Part shown: in pieces, positions 1 to 6,967 of the stretch | Layout: the number at the start of each line of letters is the position of its first letter | Position numbering within the stretch: the first letter of the stretch is position 1 | Source of the DNA: Armatimonadota bacterium | Lineage (GTDB): Bacteria > Sysuimicrobiota > Sysuimicrobiia > Sysuimicrobiales > Humicultoraceae | Assembly (NCBI GenBank): GCA_016199305.1 | Contig: JACQGZ010000149.1 | Location: 1 to 13,363 of the forward strand | Reading direction: 5' to 3' | DNA length: 13,363 nucleotides | The notes under the pieces: model-generated | The model's input: the letters and a program-made list of their open reading frames with translations, nothing else | What the model was told of the DNA's origin: nothing | Databases searched by the model: none | Made by a program: the position numbers and the translations under genes

Positions 1-1
1 T

Positions 2-322
2 CCAGAGAAGGTCGCCGTGATTCACCGCGCCGAACGAGCGATGCCGCTCGCCGAGGTGGAGGAACTCGTCCGCGGCGTGGACCTCATCCTCATCGAAGGG
101 TACGGTCAGGAGGCGATCCCAAAGGTCGAGGTACGACGATCCGGCATCGGATTCGACAAGCCGCCACCTGTTGGTCCCCGCATCGCCCTTGTCGCCGATG
201 GCGACGGCGATGCTCTCGCCCTGTCCTTCGAAGACATCCCCGCCCTGGTTGATCGGATCGAAGACCAGATCCTGTTCAACTCATCTCGACCGGCATCGGC
301 CGCAAGGCGGCCATCTCCCTGA
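2..322 (+). CDS. mobB: MobB-like molybdopterin-guanine dinucleotide biosynthesis protein, C-terminal part (5' end outside window)
   Basis: The reading frame is open from base 2, so this is the 3' part of a longer gene; the GTG at 17 lies inside the frame and is not taken as the start. The visible segment has the MobB C-terminal pattern: a hydrophobic strand running into an acidic pair and glycine (DLILIEGYG), then PKVEVRR, then a strand IALVADGD and a final helix. MobB is a GTP-binding adaptor that assists MobA in attaching GMP to molybdopterin, giving the bis-MGD cofactor of DMSO-reductase-family enzymes. The Walker A loop would lie upstream of the window and cannot be checked. The family match is from the motif pattern only. 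Its presence shows the organism makes or modifies Mo cofactor, but no molybdoenzyme gene is present in this window. Confidence 0.8.
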   Translation, partial: PEKVAVIHRAERAMPLAEVEELVRGVDLILIEGYGQEAIPKVEVRRSGIGFDKPPPVGPRIALVADGDGDALALSFEDIPALVDRIEDQILFNSSRPASAARRPSP

Positions 323-425
323 GGTGACCATGCAGGCATATCAAGGGAGGAGGTGAGAGAGCTTGCCAGTCCTTTCTGGGGGGGGCGGGGTGACCCGTCG
401 GTACGAGGGATGACGCAAGACCTCT

Positions 426-455
426 ACCCTTCCCTTTCGCCCTTGGGGACAGGGT
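426..455. repeat. GC-rich imperfect hairpin, possible dispersed palindromic repeat or terminator
   Basis: ACCCTTCCC (426-434) can pair with GGGA-c-AGGGT (446-455), a nine-pair stem with one bulged C and an 11-nt loop. It sits between mobB and the acyl-CoA dehydrogenase gene. The wording (CCCTT, GGGG, AGGGTGAGGGG) resembles GC-rich palindromic intergenic repeats often seen in metagenomic bacterial genomes, but only one copy is visible here. No U-tract follows, so a classical terminator is not shown. Confidence 0.35.
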
Positions 456-497
456 GAGGGGAGTTCACATGCGGTTGAATGAGGAGGCACAGACACC

Positions 498-1745
498 ATG
501 AAGATGCAGATGGTGGGACTTTCGGAGGAGCAGCGGCTCATCTGGCAGACGTGCCGGGAGTTTCTGGACGAGGTGGTCCTCCCCTACATCCGGCAGAACC
601 GGGACCGGGAGTGGCTGGCCCCGCCGCAGGAGCGCACGCCTGTGGAGCTTCTTCACGCCGTAGACCAACTCGGTCTGCGCACCCTGGGCGTTCCAGAGAA
701 GTACGGGGGAATCCGGTTCGACGCCCAGGCCCAGACCTTCGCCATCATCGCCGAAGAGCTGGCGCGCGGAGACTCCGGCTTCGCGGATATCGTGTGCCAG
801 AACTGGAAGGTCTCCGTCCTCCTCAGTGCCTGCGCCCCTCAGCACCTCCAGGCCGAGTGGTTCGACCGCTTTATGGAAGACCCGACCTTCCTGATGGCCC
901 ATGCTTTAACCGAGCCCCGCGGAGCCTCCGATCGCTGGCTCCCCTATAACGTCCCCGAGGCCGGGATGCATACAAGAGCTACCTACAAGGATGGGTATTG
1001 GATCCTTAACGGCCGCAAGCAGTTCATCAGCAATGGGTACGGCGCAAAGCTGTACGTAGTTTACGCCAACACGAACCCAAACGCGGGCATCATGGACGGG
1101 ACGAGCAGCTTCCTGGTGCCGCAAGGTACGCCCGGGTTTTTCATCGGCTCGATCCACGAGAAGATGGGCTCGCGCCTGATGAACAACGCCGAGCTGGTCT
1201 TCGAGGACTGCCGGATCCCGGAGGACCACCTCCTGGTTAAGGATGTTGCTCTCAGGCAAGCGGGGGTCTACTTCCGCCCGGGGAAGATCCTACAGGCGGC
1301 AAAGGCCCTGGGGGTCGGGGTGGCAGCCTTCGAGGACACCGTGACCTATGTCCAGCAGCACGTCCAGGGGGGCCGGCCGCTCATCAAGCACCAGATCGTC
1401 GCTGCCGCCCTGGCGGACATGGCCATCAAGCTCGAGACAGTGCGCGCCTTCACCCGCTATGCTGCGCGGGCGCTTGACGAAGGGGCCGAGGATACGGATC
1501 AGCTCTGCCTGATGGCCAAGGTCTACTCCTCGGAGGCGGTCTTCGATATTTGCAGGCGAGCTATGGAGCTCCACGGCGGAATGGGGGTGATGCGGGAGGT
1601 TGGGATCGAGCGCCACTTCCGTGACGCTGCCATCTTCCTGCACATGGACGGCACCAACGACATTCACCGCTTCAAAATCATCAAGGCTATGTTTGCTGAG
1701 ACGGCAGGGACGTACGCCGGCCCCGAGTTAGTCACGGTTTCGTAG
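498..1745 (+). CDS. Acyl-CoA dehydrogenase family protein (FAD-dependent)
   Basis: This 415-residue protein has full family length and the three-part acyl-CoA dehydrogenase layout: an N-terminal helical domain (LSEEQRLIWQTCREFL near residues 8-23), a middle beta domain and a C-terminal helical domain. The FAD/substrate motif reads MAHALTEPRGASDR, close to the usual TEPGAGSD. The C-terminal family signature HGGMGVMREVGIERHFRDA is present. The family oxidises an acyl-CoA thioester at the alpha-beta bond and passes electrons to ETF. Where short/medium-chain and glutaryl-CoA members have YEGT carrying the catalytic Glu, this protein has MDGTNDIH, placing Asp384 there; the following NDIH resembles the glutaryl-CoA-type HDIH. 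The substrate therefore cannot be assigned. The start is ATG 498 behind GAGGAGG at 480-486. It stands alone, with no ETF or CoA-ligase neighbour, and no evident link to the copper cluster. Confidence 0.9.
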   Translation: MKMQMVGLSEEQRLIWQTCREFLDEVVLPYIRQNRDREWLAPPQERTPVELLHAVDQLGLRTLGVPEKYGGIRFDAQAQTFAIIAEELARGDSGFADIVCQNWKVSVLLSACAPQHLQAEWFDRFMEDPTFLMAHALTEPRGASDRWLPYNVPEAGMHTRATYKDGYWILNGRKQFISNGYGAKLYVVYANTNPNAGIMDGTSSFLVPQGTPGFFIGSIHEKMGSRLMNNAELVFEDCRIPEDHLLVKDVALRQAGVYFRPGKILQAAKALGVGVAAFEDTVTYVQQHVQGGRPLIKHQIVAAALADMAIKLETVRAFTRYAARALDEGAEDTDQLCLMAKVYSSEAVFDICRRAMELHGGMGVMREVGIERHFRDAAIFLHMDGTNDIHRFKIIKAMFAETAGTYAGPELVTVS

Positions 1746-1786
1746 GCGAAGCTCGGCAAGAGATTTTGTGCTTGTGGCGGTCGACC

Positions 1787-1801
1787 GGCGGGAATGCCGC
1801 C
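1787..1801 (+). terminator. Small GC hairpin after the acyl-CoA dehydrogenase gene, weak terminator candidate
   Basis: GGCGG (1787-1791) and CCGCC (1797-1801) form a 5-bp stem with the loop GAATG, about 40 bases after the stop codon. The downstream sequence has only scattered T residues. The rest of the 1746-1975 gap between this gene and the convergent thioredoxin gene shows no convincing gene or motif. Confidence 0.3.
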
Positions 1802-1975
1802 TAAGCCCGGATTTCCGATTTGACCATCTGCTGGAAACCGCAGGAACGCGTCGAACGTCTTTATTGGTGCGGGTTTGGACGCGATGATGACGCTGTGGAG
1901 GTGCATACCCACTTAGACGTTCAGAGAAAGCAGCTGGGGGAGGCGCGACCAGGCCGGAGGCCGGGCGCGGGCGGT

Positions 1976-2551
1976 CTACTGCTGGTCCTGATTTGCCAGC
2001 AGTCGCTCCACGGCCTCCTGCCACACCTCCCAGTCCACCACGGCACCCGGGAACCTGCCGACGACCCGGCCGGTCCCGCCGATGAAGAAGGTTTCCGGCA
2101 GGCCGGTGATGCCGTACAGCCGGCCCACTCTACCGTCGGGATCACGGAGGTTCGGGTACCCGATCCCCGTCTGGAGAAGGAACCGGCGCGCGTCGGTCTC
2201 ACGATCGTGGATGTTGATGCCAACGACGGTCACCCCCCTCCCGCCGTAGGTGCGCCAGACGCGCTCCAGCAGAGGCGCCTCGTCTCTGCACGGGAGGCAC
2301 CACGAGGCCCAGAAGTTCAGCAGCACGATGCGGCCGCGCAGATCCGACAGGGCCAGCATCCCTTCCGGAAAGCGAGGCAGGCGGAACTCAGGTGCAGGAG
2401 GCCGCGCCCCCCGCGCCAGCGCCACGCTTACTGCCGGCGGGCCGGGGCGGAGCACGGCACAGCCGAGCAGCGCCACGGCCGCCACGGCCGCGACGACAGT
2501 GAGCCGCGCCAGCCTGGCCCACCGGTCACCGGACTGGCTTCCTGCGTTCAC
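1976..2551 (-). CDS. TlpA/ResA-family thiol-disulfide oxidoreductase, predicted lipoprotein
   Basis: This 191-residue protein has a charged N-terminus, a hydrophobic stretch (about 14-30) and a lipobox-like LLGC with Cys31, so it is probably a lipid-anchored protein on the outer face of the cytoplasmic membrane. The thioredoxin fold follows: APEF near 53-56, NFWASWCLPC with active-site Cys85 and Cys88, and the cis-Pro motif GLPETFFI with Pro152. TlpA, ResA and CcmG relatives reduce extracytoplasmic cysteine pairs in cytochrome c maturation or copper-site assembly. The start is GTG 2551. No ribosome site is well spaced upstream (an AAGG directly abuts the start), but the next in-frame upstream codons offer no ordinary start. 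The gene is divergent from the kinase gene at 2758. The copper cluster downstream makes a role in reducing CuA-type cysteines plausible, but this is inference. Confidence 0.9.
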   Translation of the reverse strand: MNAGSQSGDRWARLARLTVVAAVAAVALLGCAVLRPGPPAVSVALARGARPPAPEFRLPRFPEGMLALSDLRGRIVLLNFWASWCLPCRDEAPLLERVWRTYGGRGVTVVGINIHDRETDARRFLLQTGIGYPNLRDPDGRVGRLYGITGLPETFFIGGTGRVVGRFPGAVVDWEVWQEAVERLLANQDQQ

Positions 2552-2757
2552 ACCTTGATGGTCAGGCAGACTCCCGCCGGCCGTCCATCCGTCGCACGCC
2601 CGATTTCCCCATACGAGCGGCGGTGGACCTGGAGAATCGGTTATCCGCCTGATGCCTGATCGTGTCGGATGGACCTAGACTTTCCTACGAAGAGCGCCGC
2701 GCCCAGTAACAGGAGCAGAGTTGGGGCGGGCCTCGGCGAGACGATGGGAGCGCCGGA

Positions 2758-4959
2758 GTGAGCCTTCGCAGTCGCATCATGATCCTGGTGGCGATGGGCA
2801 TGGTGCTCGCCACCGTCCCCTTGGGCGTTGCGGGGATCGGGATGCTCCGCGCGGCCACCGATCGCATCCTGGAGGAGCGCCTGGCGATGGCGCGGGCCAC
2901 AGCCGAGCATCTCGACCATCTGTTGACCCAGGGGTGGCGGCAACTGGACTACGTCGGCAGGCGCGTCGTTATCGTGGGAGAAGTCGGCGATCCGGCTCGT
3001 GTCCCCGCCGTCCTGGCGGCGGCCCCGCAGACACCCCTCTTCTCAGGGATCTTCTTTGCAGACGCCCGTGGGCGTCTAGTGGCCATGGAGCCGGCGGCTG
3101 GCGACCTGCGTCCGCCTTCTCCGCTGGTGCTGCGATCGGTTCGGGAAGCCCTCACCAGCGGCCGCCGCGCCACCACCGGGCTCCTCCGTACCGAAAGCGG
3201 GGTTCCGGTGGTGATCTTCCTGGTGCCTGCCATCGGACCCACCGGGGCTGTTGTGGGGATCGTGGGAGGGATTGTAAACCTCACCAGCCCAACCCTCCAC
3301 TCGTTCATCGCTGGACTGGCCGTTGGCACCAGCGGTCACGCCGCCATCGTCAGCGCGGACGGGACGGTGCTGGCCAGCACCGATTCCTCCGAACTCTTCA
3401 CGCGCAACGAGCATCCGGAGTTCTTCGCCCGGCTCATCGCCGAGAGGCGGGCCCTGGTGGGCCCGACGGCGGAGCAGCACGGTTCCTCCAACCGGGAGGA
3501 GCGCCACATCATGGCCGGTGCTCCAGTCCCGACCGCGCAATGGGGGCTCGCCCTGGGGCAGAACGAGGAGGAGACCTTTGGCCCTGTTCGCCGGTTGCGC
3601 GGCCTGGTCATCCTCTTTGAGGTCCTCGTGCTCATGGCCGCCCTGCTCTTCGCCTGGCTGGACACCGGCGCCGTCGCGGCCCCGCTCCGTCTGCTGAAGG
3701 AGGCGGCGGAGGGCATCGCGGCCGGGGATCTGCAGCGACGGATCGACGTGCGGCGGGCTGACGAGATTGGAGCGCTGGCACGTAGCTTCGAGACGATGCA
3801 GGCGCAACTGCTCCGTTCCCTCGAGGAAATCCAGCGGCGTAGCCGTGCCTTTCAATCGCTCTTCGAGATCGGCACCGAAGTGCTCAGCCTGCAGGACCGT
3901 GATGCCGTCCTGCAGTCCGTAGCGGTCCGGACCGTGTCCCTCCTGCAGGCCGATGTCGCCTGTGTGTGCCTGCTCGATGACTCAGGGAAGACAGCGCGGG
4001 TGAGCGCCTCGGCCGGAGCGGCGGGGGCGGTGCTCCAGCACCAGCATCCGGTTTCTGTTGCCCCGGGAGATGTCGCGCTGGGGGTCCTGGACTGTCCCAA
4101 CCTGGCAAAACAGTATCGCACCGCCCACCTGGCGTCGCCTCTGACGATCGGTGGTCGGACCGTGGGTGCCCTCTGTGCCGGCACCCAGACGACGCGTACC
4201 TTCTCGACTGAAGACCGGGAGGTGCTGCGTGGGTTGGCCAACCTCGCGGCGATTGCGGTGGAGAACGCTCGTCTCCAGGAGCGCGTGCAGTCGGTGGCCG
4301 TGCTGGAAGAGCGGGAGCGGATCGCCCGTGAGATGCACGACGGCGTGGGTCAGGTGCTGGGCTACGTCAACACCAAGGCCCAGGCGCTGAAGGCGCTGCT
4401 CGATTCCGAGAAGATCGCTGAGGCGCGGGCGCAGCTCGCGCAACTGGAACAGGCGGCGCGCGAGCTCTACGCCGACCTTCGCGAAGCCATCCTGGGTCTC
4501 CGGACGACGACCTTGTCGGACCGCGGACTGATGCCGGCACTGCAGGAGTACGTGCGCCGGTTCAGTGAGCTGAGCGGGGTGGTCACAGCGCTCACTGTCG
4601 AGGGGGACCCATCTCGCTACGTGCTCAGCCCCACCAGCGAACTCCATCTGATCCGTATCATCCAGGAAGCCCTCACCAACGTACGGAAGCACTCGATGGC
4701 CAGGAGGGCGTGGGTCCGGTTTGCCGAACGGGACGAGGTCGTGACGATTGCGGTGGAAGACGACGGGCTGGGGTTCGATCCTACCCGTCTCCAGGCGGGA
4801 GTCTGGCCGAAGTTCGGTCTGCAGATGATGCGGGAACGGGCGGAGGTGATCGGAGGCACCCTTTCCATCCGCTCCCGGGACGGCTCGGGGACGGAGGTCC
4901 TGGTGCGGCTCCCGTTGCAACAGGGGAGGATGGTCGATGCGCGTCCTGCTGGCGGATGA
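2758..4959 (+). CDS. Membrane sensor histidine kinase, Cache-HAMP-GAF-HisKA_3-HATPase (NarX/LiaS-like class)
   Basis: This 733-residue protein has, in order: a first membrane helix (about 7-30); a large extracytoplasmic segment (about 31-280) with the look of a double Cache sensor; a second helix (about 282-301); a HAMP linker (about 303-358); a GAF domain (about 363-502); a HisKA_3 dimerisation helix with ERERIAREMHDGVGQ and phospho-acceptor His527; and a GHKL ATPase with N box QEALTNVRKHS (Asn641), G1 DDGLGF (Asp668-Phe673) and a second glycine box near 687-700. It should sense a small external ligand through Cache, and possibly an internal one through GAF, then phosphorylate the regulator encoded immediately downstream. 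The start is GTG 2758, with GGGAG at 2746-2750 upstream. The last 23 bases overlap the regulator gene, implying translational coupling. The ligand cannot be read from the sequence. Confidence 0.93.
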   Translation: MSLRSRIMILVAMGMVLATVPLGVAGIGMLRAATDRILEERLAMARATAEHLDHLLTQGWRQLDYVGRRVVIVGEVGDPARVPAVLAAAPQTPLFSGIFFADARGRLVAMEPAAGDLRPPSPLVLRSVREALTSGRRATTGLLRTESGVPVVIFLVPAIGPTGAVVGIVGGIVNLTSPTLHSFIAGLAVGTSGHAAIVSADGTVLASTDSSELFTRNEHPEFFARLIAERRALVGPTAEQHGSSNREERHIMAGAPVPTAQWGLALGQNEEETFGPVRRLRGLVILFEVLVLMAALLFAWLDTGAVAAPLRLLKEAAEGIAAGDLQRRIDVRRADEIGALARSFETMQAQLLRSLEEIQRRSRAFQSLFEIGTEVLSLQDRDAVLQSVAVRTVSLLQADVACVCLLDDSGKTARVSASAGAAGAVLQHQHPVSVAPGDVALGVLDCPNLAKQYRTAHLASPLTIGGRTVGALCAGTQTTRTFSTEDREVLRGLANLAAIAVENARLQERVQSVAVLEERERIAREMHDGVGQVLGYVNTKAQALKALLDSEKIAEARAQLAQLEQAARELYADLREAILGLRTTTLSDRGLMPALQEYVRRFSELSGVVTALTVEGDPSRYVLSPTSELHLIRIIQEALTNVRKHSMARRAWVRFAERDEVVTIAVEDDGLGFDPTRLQAGVWPKFGLQMMRERAEVIGGTLSIRSRDGSGTEVLVRLPLQQGRMVDARPAGG

Positions 4960-5590
4960 TCACCCGCTGTTCCGTGATGGCGTGCGCAGCCTGCTGGAAG
5001 CGCGTGGGGTGGAGGTCGTCGGGGAAGCCCGCGACGGCCAGGAAGCTCTGGAGGCCGCGCTGCGCCTCCGGCCTGACGTGATCCTGATGGACATCACCAT
5101 GCCCCGGATGGACGGGCTGGAGGCCACGCGCCTGATCAAGGTCCGGCTGCCGGAGGTCAAGATCGTCATCCTCACCGTCTCCGACGAAGACCGGATGTTG
5201 TTTGAAGCGATCAAGAGCGGCGCCCAGGGCTACCTGCTGAAGGATCTGCAGGCGGACGAGTTCTTCAGCCTCCTCAGCGGCATCGAACGAGGCGAGACGC
5301 CGATCTCCCGGGGGCTGGCCGGCCGGATCCTGGAGGAGTTCGCCCGGCGCCGGCCGGATCGGCCCGAACCGGGCGCGCCAGCTGGGCTGACCGACCGCGA
5401 GCAGGAGGTCCTGACCTGCGTGAGCAGCGGCGCCTCCAACCGGGAGGTGGCGGCCACCCTGCACATCTCCGAGAACACCGTGAAGTTTCACATGAAGAAC
5501 ATCCTGGACAAGCTGCACCTCCACAACCGCGCCGAGGTCGTGGCCTACGCCGCACGCAAAGGATGGCTGCCGTCGGAGAAGGACTGCTGA
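4937..5590 (+). CDS. NarL/LuxR-family response regulator
   Basis: This 217-residue protein has an N-terminal receiver domain with the acidic pair Asp7-Asp8, phospho-acceptor Asp52 (ILMDITMP), Thr80 and Lys102 (YLLKD). The C-terminal LuxR-type helix-turn-helix spans about 150-212 (LTDREQEVLTCVSSG, then SNREVAATLHISENTVKFH). This is the standard partner of HisKA_3 kinases and should bind DNA as a phosphorylated dimer. ATG 4937 has GGGGAGG just upstream inside the kinase gene, and the two reading frames overlap by 23 bases. The next gene on the same strand, 250 bases downstream, is the first cupredoxin, so the copper cluster is the nearest candidate target; autoregulation or distant targets are equally possible. 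Confidence 0.95.
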   Translation: MRVLLADDHPLFRDGVRSLLEARGVEVVGEARDGQEALEAALRLRPDVILMDITMPRMDGLEATRLIKVRLPEVKIVILTVSDEDRMLFEAIKSGAQGYLLKDLQADEFFSLLSGIERGETPISRGLAGRILEEFARRRPDRPEPGAPAGLTDREQEVLTCVSSGASNREVAATLHISENTVKFHMKNILDKLHLHNRAEVVAYAARKGWLPSEKDC

Positions 5591-5721
5591 GGGACGTTCG
5601 TAATCTCGCCTGAACCGAGACTCACCCCCAGGGCACATGCCTTCGGAGCGACGCGCCCAGACCTCCGGCACTGTCTAGGTCTACCCGGACGGGCAGGCTA
5701 GGCGTTCCTTCCTCCCCCGCC

Positions 5722-5781
5722 GGGTGCCTGACAAGACTACTCCCCTGTGTGTTGTGGGCTGCGTTCCTGGAGCCCTACGGT
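5722..5781 (+). promoter_or_regulatory. Leader element copy 1 upstream of the first cupredoxin gene
   Basis: The 47 bases at 5735-5781 match 6412-6458 at 38 of 47 positions without gaps. The two ends are most conserved: the first 11 bases (GACTACTCCCC), then GTGTGTTGTG, and the last 10 (GCCCTACGGT). An outer helix can form between GGGTgCC (5722-5728) and GGaGCCC (5769-5775), with one U-G pair and one mismatch. The element ends 59 bases before ATG 5841. It may be a structured 5' leader or a repeated operator/promoter. It matches no riboswitch class I recognise. Confidence 0.55.
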
Positions 5782-5840
5782 TTCAGTTGGAAGGCCCAAT
5801 GCGTGGTGAAAGGCGCGTATCCCAAGCGGAGGTGTTCGAG

Positions 5841-6266
5841 ATGAAGGAGGTAGCCCTGATAGTTGCGGCAGTGTTGGTGAGCGCCACCGTAGTCTGGGCC
5901 ACGGGCGATCTGAGCCGGCAGACACCCCTCGAACTCAAGGTCCTCCTGGGTTCGAGGGATGCCGAGATGGTCATCCTCCCCAAGACCTGGAACCTGGAGA
6001 CGGGGAAGCTCTACAAGGTCATGCTGGTCAATGAAGGCAAGGTCAAGCACGAGTGGGTGGCTCCCGAGTTCACGCTGACGATCTGGACGCGCAAGGTGGA
6101 GACTGCCGGCGTCGAGGTTAAGGGAGTCATCAATGAAATCGAGCTGCTGCCTGGCGCGAAAGCCGACTGGTACTTCGTCCCCATCCGCACCGGCGAGTTT
6201 GAGATGGCCTGCGAGATCGAGGGCCATAAGGAAGCCGGCATGGTGGGGAGAATCATCGTGAAGTAG
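5841..6266 (+). CDS. Exported plastocyanin-like blue copper protein (cupredoxin)
   Basis: This 141-residue protein has a signal peptide of about 21 residues (MKEVALIVAAVLVSATVVWA) and a single cupredoxin domain. The type 1 copper ligands are visible: His70 in VKHEW, then Cys124, His129 and Met134 in the closing loop ACEIEGHKEAGM (C-x4-H-x4-M), the usual arrangement for plastocyanin- and auracyanin-like carriers. It should be a one-electron carrier outside the cytoplasmic membrane. The frame is open back to 5724, but ATG 5841 is chosen because it follows GGAGG (5828-5832) at good spacing and begins a proper signal peptide. The region upstream holds leader copy 1. A hairpin lies 11 bases after the stop, so this gene is probably its own transcript. 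It is not closely similar to the two cupredoxins that follow. Confidence 0.9.
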   Translation: MKEVALIVAAVLVSATVVWATGDLSRQTPLELKVLLGSRDAEMVILPKTWNLETGKLYKVMLVNEGKVKHEWVAPEFTLTIWTRKVETAGVEVKGVINEIELLPGAKADWYFVPIRTGEFEMACEIEGHKEAGMVGRIIVK

Positions 6267-6277
6267 GATTTGGCCGC

Positions 6278-6300
6278 CCCTGGGGAGATCCCCCACAGGG
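6278..6300 (+). terminator. Hairpin directly after the first cupredoxin gene
   Basis: CCCTGGGG (6278-6285) pairs with CCC-a-CAGGG (6292-6300), an eight-pair stem with one bulged A, 11 bases after the stop codon. TTT follows nearby but there is no real U-tract. It probably contributes to transcription end or mRNA 3'-end protection. Confidence 0.5.
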
Positions 6301-6340
6301 CGAGGGTTTGATCTGTTCGGAAGCGAGAGAATCTCGTCAT

Positions 6341-6386
6341 GAGCGCAGGCCCGACCTACCCGTCGAGGTAGGTCGGGCCTGCGCTC
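6341..6386. terminator. Perfect 20-bp inverted repeat, terminator-like
   Basis: The arm 6341-6360 is the exact reverse complement of 6367-6386, with the 6-nt loop CGTCGA. The arms begin GAGCGCAGGC and end GCCTGCGCTC. It is followed by TTCCCGG rather than a U-tract. It lies between the first cupredoxin and leader copy 2, so it separates two transcripts and may stop readthrough from either side. Confidence 0.7.
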
Positions 6387-6402
6387 TTCCCGGCTGTCGG
6401 GT

Positions 6403-6458
6403 GGGCCGAAGGACTACTCCCCAGTGTGTTGTGAACTGGGCGCCCCGGGCCCTACGGT
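6403..6458 (+). promoter_or_regulatory. Leader element copy 2 upstream of the tandem cupredoxin operon
   Basis: This is the second copy of the 47-nt element (6412-6458), ending 38 bases before ATG 6497. The outer helix here is GGGCC (6403-6407) with GGCCC (6448-6452), the counterpart of the copy 1 helix with different base pairs. An inner hairpin CCCAGT (6420-6425) / ACTGGG (6435-6440) with a 9-nt loop forms well here but poorly in copy 1. The same two end blocks are conserved. Placement before both cupredoxin transcripts suggests shared control. Confidence 0.55.
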
Positions 6459-6496
6459 CGAAGGTGAGGGAAGACTGGCGGTGGCGAGGTGCGATC

Positions 6497-6952
6497 ATGG
6501 AACGGCGGCGTGACGGCATCGTCTACTACGCGCTCGTCGTTGCGATCATTGCGCTGATCATCAGCCTCGTGGCCTATGTCGGGCGGGAGAACCCGGAGGT
6601 CACTTCGGCCCCCCGATCGCCAACGACGATGACGCTCTCCATGGTGGTCGCTACCTTCAGCGGGCAGGGGGTGGCCGCGCACCGCTGGCACCCCACGATG
6701 CTCGTGGTGCGCCAGGGGGATACCGTCGATCTGGCGGTAGCCAACCCTGATGAGTTCAGCCATCAGTTGGAGATCACGGGCTACAACCTGAAGACGAAGA
6801 AGCTCACCCCCGGCAGCAGCGATCGGTTGCAGTTCGTGGCTGATCAGGCGGGCATCTTTGTCTTTCAGTGCGCCTTGCCGCACGACCCGGCCTGGCGTCA
6901 CTGCACGCCTGACCACGAGCTGATGCGTGGCTACCTGATCGTGACGGAGTAG
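6497..6952 (+). CDS. Membrane-anchored cupredoxin with widened CuA-like ligand loop (paralogue 1)
   Basis: This 151-residue protein has one N-terminal membrane helix (about 8-28) after a basic start (MERRR), then a short linker and a cupredoxin domain facing outward. Candidate copper ligands are His89 (EFSHQLEI) and, in the closing loop, Cys125, Cys136, His140 and Met143. The spacing C-x10-C-x3-H-x2-M equals the CuA motif of cytochrome oxidase subunit II and N2O reductase (C-x3-C-x3-H-x2-M), except for seven extra residues between the cysteines. The frame is open from 6308, but ATG 6497 is preferred because it follows GAGGT (6486-6490) and starts the anchor helix. The next gene, 15 bases on, is a paralogue with the same spacing. 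A dinuclear CuA site is inference; a type 1 site or a disulfide between the two cysteines is possible. Confidence 0.8.
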   Translation: MERRRDGIVYYALVVAIIALIISLVAYVGRENPEVTSAPRSPTTMTLSMVVATFSGQGVAAHRWHPTMLVVRQGDTVDLAVANPDEFSHQLEITGYNLKTKKLTPGSSDRLQFVADQAGIFVFQCALPHDPAWRHCTPDHELMRGYLIVTE

Positions 6953-6967
6953 GAGGAGGAGACGGCG

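Noticed and set aside
330..356. Eight-codon ORF (ATG 330) just after mobB
   Set aside because: Too short to support, with no homologue or regulatory logic visible; it merely overlaps the strong GGAGGAGG site.
1820..2659. Long plus-strand frame (279 codons) across the thioredoxin gene
   Set aside because: It is antisense to a clear TlpA-family gene, is very rich in Arg, Pro and Gly, has no recognisable domain, and is explained by GC-rich codon bias.
5722..5781. GGGGAGTAGTC on the minus strand of the leader element, resembling the yybP-ykoY manganese riboswitch core
   Set aside because: On that strand no gene lies downstream, and the other conserved parts of that riboswitch were not found, so the short match is treated as chance.
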